A program made the position numbers and the translations under genes. A DNA stretch of 64,000 nt, taken from contig NC_003070.9 of the NCBI RefSeq assembly GCF_000001735.4, forward strand, positions 10,286,001 through 10,350,000. The letters are read 5' to 3'. This document shows positions 56,359 through 64,000 of this stretch, piece after piece. The notes under the pieces are model-generated. The model searched no databases. It saw nothing but the letters and a program-made list of their open reading frames with translations, and was not told where the DNA came from. The first letter of the stretch is position 1. Each line of letters starts with the position of its first letter. The DNA is from Arabidopsis thaliana. Its lineage: Eukaryota > Streptophyta > Magnoliopsida > Brassicales > Brassicaceae.

Positions 56359-56457
56359 TTATTTAGGCTTCTTAAGAACACAGACACCACCCTTACATGA
56401 ACCTTTCTTTGAAGATGGCTTCGTGAAACAACTAAAAAGCTTGGAGAAGAAACCCAT
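56359..56457 (-). CDS. Conserved 32-residue microprotein, copy 3
   Basis: Same peptide again; one synonymous change from copy 1 (Cys TGC to TGT). TATA-like TATATATATATA at about 56558. Its eIF4E partner is a relic, yet the microprotein frame is untouched. Confidence 0.7.
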   Translation of the reverse strand: MGFFSKLFSCFTKPSSKKGSCKGGVCVLKKPK

Positions 56458-56636
56458 CTTTCTTGAACTCTAAAAACAATATTGGAGCTTATGGACTTTT
56501 TAGGTATTTTTGTGTGGTATATGCGGATGTACCTCTATTAGACTTGCATACCCACATATATATATATAACAAAATGATGTCTTCAATGTATTGAGAGATC
56601 GAAATGACTAACCTAGATTATGTAAATGACTAACCT

Positions 56637-57000
56637 AGTCTATCTCACGGTGACGAGAAAGATCCGTCGAAGCAGAGAAAGAGCGATGAATGTGTGTCGA
56701 AGAAATCAACAACCGTAATCCAGAAACCACATTGCTTCAAGAATTCTTGAGGACACATCATATATCTTTGGTTTCCATGAAAAAACTAAGCTCTGAAGCA
56801 GAACCAGTAGAATAGGGGTTGCGTGAGAAAGAAAAGGAACTTTGAATCGTTATCACTTATCACAATTATAGAATTATTTCAGGTTTATTGAAACTCAGCT
56901 ATTAGTTATATTTTTTGTTTTTAACCGTAACAGAATAGCTATTGAAAGAAAAAGAGAAAATCCAAACTATCACCTTTAAACATTTTTCCCGCCAAAAAAT
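56637..57000 (+). pseudogene. eIF4E relic (unit 3)
   Basis: 56640-56750 matches part of eIF4E exon 1 (GACGAGAAAGATCCGTCGAA, AAATCAACAACCGTAATCCA, CAAGAATTCTTG followed by a stop). 56790-56825 matches intron 1 (GAAGCAGAACCAGTAGAATA). The rest of the gene is missing, and sequence rejoins the eIF4E 3' flank at about 56890 (AACAGAATAGCTATTGAA). Confidence 0.8.
56985..56993 (+). promoter_or_regulatory. E2F-type site TTTCCCGCC upstream of CCCH gene 3
   Basis: Orthologous in position to 46424 (both follow AGCTRTTGAA and AAATCCA), now separated from its gene by about 600 bases of inserted tandem repeat. Confidence 0.5.
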
Positions 57001-57032
57001 CACTCAAATAAATAAAGTGGTGTTATATTTGA

Positions 57033-57650
57033 AAGTCATTAAGTGCATGTACATGTATGATCTATCTACTAGGGGACACATCCTATAGTTCGCAAATAAT
57101 CAAATACTGTTAGGGTAACTTAAATTTTATCCATAGTGCCAATTAGTATATTTATGTGGATGGAGGTCATAGCGAATAAATTAATTTCTCTTAAGTAAAA
57201 CTTGAACCTTGGTTTTGGGAGCTTCCCTCATTTGAAGGTCAAGTCATAGCGAATAAATTAATTCCTTTCAAATAGGGTTCGAACTCTAGTTGCCGGAGTT
57301 TCCCTCATTTGGGGTCCAGTCAACAATGCATTACTGAGTTGTCATTAAGTGCATGTACATGAATGATGTATCTACTAGGGACACATTCTATAGTTTGCAA
57401 ATAATCAAATATTATCAGGGTAATTTTAATATTCTCTATAGAGCCAATTAGTGTATATTTATGCGGGTGGAGGTCATAGCGTATAAATTTATTTATTTCA
57501 AGTAAGGTTCGAACCCTGGTTTTGGGAGCTTCCATCATTTGGAGGACTAAAGTCATAGCGAATAAATTAATTCTTCTCAAGTAAGGCTCGAACTCTGGTT
57601 GCGGGAGCTTCCCTCATTTGGAGGCTAGTCAACGACGCATTACTGAATTG
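57033..57650 (-). repeat. Two tandem units of about 308 bp with tRNA-like B-box motifs (SINE-like)
   Basis: Units start GTCATTAAGTGCATGTACAT at about 57036 and 57341 and end at GCATTACTGA. Each holds two GGTTCGAAC-type motifs (57267, 57507 and 57587, plus a weaker one near 57203). On the minus strand GGTTCGAACC fits a Pol III B box, with a weak A-box-like AGGCAATTCAGTAATG upstream. It was probably inserted and then duplicated between the E2F site and CCCH gene 3. Confidence 0.5.
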
Positions 57651-57876
57651 CCTATACTTAAAAGTTACATAGTCAAATATTGTTATGAAAATTATTATTA
57701 TTATTATTATTATTCGCGACCAATCAATGTTATGGAAACATGATTTTCAAATTGAATATGAAGAACCAAACTATTCTTTGATTTTATTTCTTGAGAATAT
57801 AAGCAATTAAAAAACATCTGAGGAGACTAGAAAAACTCATAACAAAAGTTGTTGTGGAAGAACAAAGTCTAGATCC

Positions 57877-60243
57877 ATGGAAGAAACAAAGGTAAAAAAG
57901 AAAATGAACAATAACTTAACGTGCTAATCCATATTTTTGCTAACCACTTACGATGTTATTACTGTGATTTCTCATTTGATTTTACGTTTCGGGTTTTATT
58001 TAGTTTGGTTGGTCCTTACAATCTCATAAAACAGAGCCAAGAAATATGGCTAACGTTTCGTTTACTTTTGATTCTCAGGAACAAAATAAGGAATTGAGGC
58101 CGAGTAGATTAGTGGGTAGATCTGATGAGAGAAATGGTAGGAGACAGGGAACAGAGCAAAAGAAGAAGGTAAAGAAACTGAACAAAAACTTACTCTGTTA
58201 TCTACTCTGTATTTTGTGATGAAACAAGAGTCGACACGATTTTTTTCAGGAGAAAGAAGACTCGGGTTTTAGAGTAAGCGAAGAGGGTGAGATTCCTTTG
58301 CAACAAGGGTCAAATACTGACTCATACGCGCGGGATGATCTGACACAACAACAGAGAGTGAGTGATGTTGTGATGCAGAGGAGAAGCCATGAAACAGAGT
58401 CGAGATTATGGCAAAGGGTAAAGAAACTAAAGTCTTGCTCTTACACAATATGCTTTGTTTGATTTAACGTTTTCTTTTGAATATTTGATACATTAGGCTA
58501 GAACTCAGGATAGGAGAGGAAGTGAATCCAGAATGATGTTTGATGGGAGAACTCAGTGGAGTCACGCACCGGTGCTATCGAGTGCGTATCCAGTTCGCCC
58601 CGGTGAAGATAATTGTCTGTTTTATATGAAAAACCATCTGTGTGAATGGGGAAGCGAGTGTTGTTACAATCATCCTCCTCTACAAGTGAGAAAGAAAACA
58701 TTATCTCAATTAATTTGGCTAAGTATAATTTGCAGTTTTCCTCATTTCTTATACCTTTGTTACTACAAACAGGAGATTCCGTGCAGGATTGGTAAGAAGC
58801 TGGATTGCAAGGTACATTTCTTGGATGTCTTGTTATTATCTCAAAACCTGATTAATTCGATTGGTTGTTGTGGTATGAGCGGATTATAAAGAGTAAAAAA
58901 AACCTAGATTTTCTTCTGCTTTAATGCATTCGAGTTGAGCGTCAAGTAACAAGAATTCCAAACTTCTATATGCATTTTGTTGCAGTTTTTTAAGGCAGGA
59001 GCTTGTAAGAGAGGCTCAAATTGTCCATTTAATCACCCAAAGGAAAGGGATGGTGATAGTTTACCTATGCCTCAGGTAATTTCACCGCGGATATTATATT
59101 AGTCTTAGCAACGTTTTATTGTCAAATGTGATAACTTAAACCGAGTTTATTCTCCAGGGTTAGAAGCCATGACTATATTAGTTTGATGTAACGTGTTTTA
59201 AGTTTTGGCTCTCAGGGTAGAACTCCGGATTTGAGAAGGAATGATTCAGGGAGGAGGTACAATACAGAGTCAAGATCATGGCCAGAGAATAAGGTAAGGA
59301 AACAGAACAAGAACTTATTCTCTTCGTTACTTTGGATTATGCTGAGACAAGGGTTTATACGAATTTCTCAGGAGAAAGAAGTGGGCCAGTTTCGTGATCA
59401 CCAAGACTCTAAAGAAGACGCGCAAGAGGTTCTGCTACAACAGAGACCTAGAGATGTTGAGATGCGGAAGAGGGTAAAGAAACTAAGTTCTTACATAGTT
59501 TTCTTTGTTTGATTTTAACGTTTTCTTTTGAATTTTGATTCTCAGTCTAGAAGTCCGGATTTTAGAGCGAGTTCATCGAGAGGAAGAGTTGAAAATAAAT
59601 GTCAAAGACGCCATGGAAAGGAGTTGGCCTTATTCAAGCGAGAGAGGCTAAAGAAAATGAATTATGACTTGATTTTGTTCTTTGTTTTATTTTACTGACT
59701 TCAGTCACTTAATGATCCTGAGTCCTTTTGACTTAACTCGTTGCTTTTTCTTCAAACAAAATATGGTAGGATCTTCAGAAACCGAGACAAAGGAACATCG
59801 AGAGGCAGAGGAGAGAAGCTCAAGAGAATCTGCAACTGCAACAGGAAAGGTTTCAGGTAAAGAAAATGAACTGAGACCTACTTATGTTTATTTGCTGATG
59901 ATGCCAGAGAATCACAACGTAGATGTTCAACAGACTCTGCAGGAACAGAGAAAGAGAAACATTAAGAAGGCGAGAATCGAAGCTCGTTTGAAACTTGATC
60001 AGGTGTTTAGTTGAATCATCAACATTTTCTCAATTGATTTTTTTTATATATACTTGACAAAAGATTCTCATGTGAGTTAATTTTTTTTTGTTTCTTCTTC
60101 AGATCCGACCAACTGTTGTATTAGAAAATAGTCGAGCCACAAAAATGATGATAGAATGGGGATTTACTGATTTTCGCAAACTCCAAGGCTCCAACCTTGG
60201 AAACAAGAAATGGATATGTTGGGTCAGAAAACATTGTTGTTAA
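57877..60243 (+). CDS. CCCH zinc-finger protein 3
   Basis: Paralogue of the two CCCH genes at 46647 and 49910 with the same exon order. Start by comparison at ATG 57877 (MEETK, then a donor); the MADAGDN start of the others is lost. Middle exons: RLVGRSDERNGRRQGTEQKK, and SRMMFDGRTQWSHAPVLSSA. Finger 1 is intact C-x8-C-x5-C-x3-H (NCLFYMKNHLCEWGSECC, YNH) after YPVRPGED, and finger 2 is C-x7-C-x5-C-x3-H (DCKFFKAGACKRGSNCPFNH). Charged helical exons follow (NIERQRREAQENLQLQQERF). The end is ARIEARLKLDQIRPTVVLEN then TKMMIEWGFTDFRKLQGSNL and VRKHCC. The C-terminus differs from gene 2. Exon joins are by eye; one exon near 59630-59690 may end early. Recalled as At1g29600. Confidence 0.75.
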
Positions 60244-60249
60244 GTCAGA

Positions 60250-61094
60250 TTTAAACTTTTTTATTTTTCTAATTTTTTTTTTATTTTAAACTATCTCACT
60301 TTCTGTCATAAGAGAATTGGTTAAAACTATTGATGCATAATTTAACATGTCAAGCTTGGTACAACTTCTAGATGGTAGCATTAGCATGTATGAATAAGTA
60401 CAATGTTAAATGTGGCACGTTTTTGTTAATCATTGTTCTGAATTCTGATTGCTAAGTTGCATAATCATTGATCATGCGTTTTTAATAGACTTTAGCAACA
60501 TAATGTATGTGATTTGTTACATGGCCACTCATTCCAACTAAAAAAGCATATTCTTAACTACATCAAAAATAATTATGCATACACCAAGAAAATAAAAACT
60601 ACAAACCAAACACCATTATTTTTAACTACATAACACCAAATTCTGCTAAACTTGTAGAACATATCTTATTTTTAAATCAAACATAATACTTTCTTATTCT
60701 ATTTTTTATATGCTGAAATCAATTGTATTTTTAGATGAAAACTTACTCATTTCGAATTTTTTCTTCCGAATTTGTGTTGGGATTAAACTTTTAATATTGA
60801 TTCTTAAGCCTATTAATTAGTACCATCACAGCCATTAATAAATCTTGACCAATTTAATGAAAATGATGTTGATAATGTATTTTTCTTTTTCTGGTGTGTA
60901 TCACTATATCTTTGTGGTCATGCAATGATTTATATTTTGATTAAGTTGGCATAAAAACCTTTCAGACTAAACATCTACAAAATTGCGACTCCATTAAATT
61001 ACTGTTTGACTAAAATTAATTAGTAACTTTTTTTTCTTCTTAAATCACATTTGATTTGTTCATTCCTTTATACAATTTGTTTGTTGGGTTTTTT
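60250..61094. other. AT-rich intergenic region
   Basis: No ORF above background and no recognised repeat; poly-T and poly-A tracts only. Confidence 0.5.
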
Positions 61095-61559
61095 TTTTGA
61101 TGCAAATAAAGGGAATTGGACATGTTTAGGCACTTTTACAAACTTTTATTTCTTTTGAGACACTTCTCACGTACAAGACACTTTTCCTTGTTTTTGAAAA
61201 ATAAATGGACAATTATATCCCCACCCATCTAAACCAAAAATTTACTTAACCGGTTAAAAAGGTTTTGTTTTGATTTGGTTCTCTTCTAATAAATCGACAG
61301 TTGATATTTACAGATGAGAAAAGGAAGTTACCTTCGCCGACTGAAATTATCTCACAATATCAATGTCGATGGTTGTTAATTCTTCCGACCAAGCAATTAC
61401 TATGGAAAGTCTCGGAATCTCCGGGTCACTGTTTCTTGAATTGGTTAATATTACTGTGCAACGATCTCTCTCCCTTCAAACAAAACCTCTGGAACAATTT
61501 AAATTGAGTTGCCTCCGCCTTAACCAAGGCATTGTGACGATGTTTTTTGCAACGAATTA

Positions 61560-61885
61560 ACCGCCACTGTGATTGGAGAGATGACGTAGAAGTCGATTAG
61601 GAATCTCCCCATGATTCGGGTTATCGTTTGGATCTGACTCTGTTTCTGCATCGTCTCCTCCGGAAGAAGTTTTAAAAAGGAAACGACCTACAAGGCTTGA
61701 TATACCGATTGGTGTTGATGGATTTGTAGCTCCGATTTCTTCATCGGCCGATGTAACTGTGACGTCGAGGGAGGAATGTAGAGAGGTTGAAAGAGAAGGT
61801 GATGATTATTCTGTTTATTGTAAGAGAGGAAGAAGAGAAGCTAGAGAGGTTGTATCAAGTTGGGCTCCAATGATAATGTTAGATG
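61560..61885 (+). pseudogene. PP2C (AP2C-type) phosphatase gene fragment
   Basis: The frame reads FGSDSVSASSPPEEVLKRKR, PTRLDIPIGVDGFVAPISSS and REECREVEREGDDYSVYCKR, then GRREA. This is the N-terminal part of AP2C1-type MAPK phosphatases, which carry the MAPK-docking LKRKRPTRLDIP motif and begin the PP2C fold at YSVYCKRGRREAMEDR. It breaks off exactly before AMEDR, so no catalytic metal site is present. It is contained within the MULE-like region, as expected for gene capture. Confidence 0.7.
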
Positions 61886-61904
61886 AGCAAACAAAAAAGT
61901 GCTA

Positions 61905-62541
61905 ATTTTATCGATCTATAAACACATTCGCAGCAAATCAAAGACATACTTGTCCATTAATGATTGTCCAAGCAGTCCAGTCCATATGGTCATCAAATGA
62001 CTCACATGGTAGTTTCATACTAATACATAAGTTTATACATAAACAATAAACGCCAATCCAAAGTACATTATCCATGTCTATTTGACCATTTATCCACATG
62101 TGTATAGACATGTTGAGACAATTTTATCGAGTTATAAACACATTCACAGCAAATCAAAGACAGACTTGTCCATTAATGATTGTCCAAGCAGTCCAGTACA
62201 TATGGTCATCTAATAAGTCATATGATAGTTTCATACTAATACATAAGTTTATACATGAACAATAAACATCAATCCAAAGTACATTATCCATGTTTCTTTG
62301 ACCATTTATCCACATGTATATAGACATGTTGATACAATTTTATCGAGCTATAAACACATTCGCAGCAAATCAAAGACATACTTGTCCATTAATGATTGTC
62401 CAAGCAGTCCAGTCCATGATCATCTAAAGACTCACATGATAGTTTCATACTAATACATAAGTTTATACATGAACAATAAACGTCAATCCAAAGTATATTA
62501 TCCATGTTTCTTTGACCATTTATCCACATGTGTATAGACAG
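61905..62541. repeat. Three 216-bp tandem repeats
   Basis: Units start at the motif ATTTTATCGA at 61905, 62121 and 62337 (period 216). Each contains AAACACATTC.CAGCAAATCA, TTGTCCATTAATGATTGTCC and TTGACCATTTATCCACATGT. The third unit ends at about 62541. No ORF. Confidence 0.9.
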
Positions 62542-63447
62542 TCAGTTACGTAGACCTCAGTCAGTTAAGGAACTTCTCCAAATCTGCCAACATCTCTACA
62601 TATTTTAATGTAGACGTAATAGGTTGGTTTGAGGATATGAGGACACCGTCAACAATGAGGAGATAAGCAAGCCGAAGTCTATGGTAAGAAGATAAGGTCT
62701 TGTGATTAACATTTTTGAAATATCACCTAACGTAGCATTCATGTCTTCACCTATTAGCTCTTCACAATGTTGGGTATTATAAATAAAATTAGCACACGAT
62801 TGAATAATTGGAGCAAATAAAATGATTGGAGAAGATTAATACCTTACATTTGAGGACCGAGTAGAAGTTACTAGCACACGCCGGAGACGACGAATCGATT
62901 AAGAGACAAGAAAATGAAGACGATGACGGGAGAACAACTGTTGACGACGACGACGGGAGAGGACGAATTAATGTCAGCCGATTGAAAGCTTTGTTGATGA
63001 TAACGACGAGAGAGTGACGAGGAAATGACTTTGTCGGTAGAAAACTCGTCGGGATGATCGCCGGAGTCGAGATGATGTTATCGGCGTTGTGATGATTTTA
63101 ACTGTCCAGATAAATGAAACTGTAAAATCGTCGTGAAGGATTGGGTGAGAAAAAGAAGTTTCTCACAAATTGGTTTTAGTTTAGAGATTGAGATTAAAAA
63201 ATTAAACCGAAAACCGGCTAAATTTGTTAGGTTTTGTTAAACCAACGATTTCAGGGTAAAATGGTAATTCTACTGAGTTAAAGTGATTAATGTTTTTAAA
63301 GTGCCTATTTATGGCTAAAGTTTCAAAATAGTGCCTTTACGTGTAATATTCTCGCAAATAAATTATAATCTTTTATAATTTATGAATTAAAAAATCTTTC
63401 GAGAGTCTTTGGTCAGAGAAAATCTGGTCAAAATCCCTAATTAGAAT

Positions 63448-63456
63448 TTTCCCGCC
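63448..63456 (+). promoter_or_regulatory. E2F-type site TTTCCCGCC upstream of EXO1
   Basis: About 130 bases before the ATG at 63587. E2F control is expected for a replication/repair nuclease. Confidence 0.65.
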
Positions 63457-63586
63457 AGATTTGTCAAAACACCCCTCCTCGATTGTCGATACAGTCCAGG
63501 TTCCTGAAATGTTCTCGTCAGGGCGACATTAGGGTTTCTTCATTCCCGTCCTTCAGATTCGTATTTGAAACAGGAAGGAGAGAAAA

Positions 63587-63747
63587 ATGGGTATACAAGG
63601 GCTTTTGCCGTTGTTGAAATCGATAATGGTACCGATTCATATCAAGGAGCTCGAGGGTTGTATCGTCGCCGTCGATACATATTCATGGCTACACAAAGGG
63701 GCTTTATCTTGTAGCCGAGAGCTCTGCAAGGGATTACCCACCAAGAG
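63587..63747 (+). CDS. EXO1: 5'-3' exonuclease EXO1 family, first exon (gene continues past the window)
   Basis: Start MGIQGLLPLLKSIMVPIHIK, then VAVDTYSWLHKGALSCSREL and CKGLPTKR, the N-terminal (XPG-N) domain of the FEN1/XPG/EXO1 superfamily. The conserved Asp in VDTYSWLHK is a metal ligand, and MGIQGLLP is the EXO1 version of the MGI/V start. Donor AAGAG|GTTCGT at 63747-63748; the rest of the window (63748-64000) is intron 1. EXO1 acts in mismatch repair and double-strand-break end resection. Only about 54 residues are visible. Confidence 0.9.
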
Positions 63748-64000
63748 GTTCGTCTCTCTCCCTCCTCTCAAGTTGCTTGATGAATCCCAGATATAGATTG
63801 ATATTGATTTTGGTTTTGCCCAATTAGTAGAAAGTGGGTTTCTTTGTCTCGAAGTCTATGGTCCTAATTCGTTAGGCAAACTCTGAAAAATCAAACCTTT
63901 TCTGGTTATTATTTGATGGGCATTTCGATTTCTATCTCTTGAGGATGTTAGGTAAACCAAACTCGAAAGATTTGGGTGTTCTAGAATTTTCACCATTAGG

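Larger units (their letters stand above)
61095..63360. mobile_element. Probable non-autonomous MULE (VANDAL-like) carrying captured host sequence
   Basis: The outer parts of this region are related in inverted orientation. The left end has AGGCACTTTTACAAACTTTT, GACACTT and a later AACCGGTT. The right end, reverse-complemented, has AAGGCACTATTTTGAAACTT, AGGCACTTT, ACCATTTTACCC and AGCCGGTT. This layout of spaced CACTT motifs and C-rich blocks is what I recall for Arabidopsis VANDAL-type Mutator elements without long terminal inverted repeats. No transposase. Exact ends and a target-site duplication could not be fixed. Confidence 0.4.

Noticed and set aside
57680-57715. (ATT)n microsatellite
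   Set aside because: Simple repeat with no gene context.
1-64000. CRISPR arrays, operons or prokaryotic elements
   Set aside because: Introns, TATA/telobox promoters and plant gene families show a nuclear plant genome; no short regularly spaced repeats fit a CRISPR array.

Overview
This is plant nuclear DNA, almost certainly Arabidopsis thaliana (or a very close relative) chromosome 1. Evidence: AT-rich intergenic DNA, GT-AG introns, telobox and site-II promoters, and a gene order I recognise: two COR413IM genes, AML5, PAI3, a SAUR61-68-type cluster, PMT24, an AWPM-19 gene, two divergent eIF4E genes interleaved with CCCH zinc-finger genes, then EXO1. This corresponds to about At1g29390-At1g29630. 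Locus names come from memory, not from a search.

Layout. 0.4-3.6 kb: tandem pair of chloroplast inner-envelope COR413IM cold genes (minus). 4.4-8.6 kb: AML5, a Mei2-like RNA-binding protein (minus). 8.6-11.9 kb: AT-rich DNA with no recognised gene. 12.1-14.0 kb: a fragment resembling complex I 75-kDa subunit, then PAI3 (tryptophan synthesis, minus), which seems to have lost its last splice acceptor. 14.1-15.0 and 22.7-23.4 kb: two copies of a five-member snoRNA cluster (four C/D-box RNAs and one H/ACA-like RNA). 15.4-22.1 kb: five SAUR genes (minus). 33.8-37.1 kb: three more SAURs in the opposite orientation, one with a frameshift. 24.4-27.9 kb: PMT24 (Golgi methyltransferase, minus). 28.2-31.8 kb: an Emigrant-like MITE and a broken Ty1/copia fossil. 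31.9-32.7 kb: small nuclear-type gene. 37.7-43 kb: AWPM-19 gene, two unknown genes and a possible 37-residue spliced microprotein.

43.1-60.2 kb is the most interesting part. It is a decayed tandem array whose ancestral unit seems to be: 32-residue microprotein gene (minus), eIF4E (plus), CCCH zinc-finger gene (plus), MED9-like gene (plus). Three microprotein copies encode identical peptides and differ only at synonymous positions. Two eIF4E genes look whole, one is a relic, and a fourth survives only as a promoter. Three CCCH genes each have an E2F-type TTTCCCGCC site upstream. Two MED9-like copies are broken.

60.2-63.4 kb holds SINE-like and MULE-like debris, including a captured PP2C (AP2C-type) fragment and three 216-bp tandem repeats. 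The window ends in the first exon of EXO1, which also has an E2F site. Overall the window is ordinary euchromatin shaped by local duplication. Its main themes are auxin-responsive growth genes, translation and RNA-processing genes, and cold and tryptophan metabolism genes.
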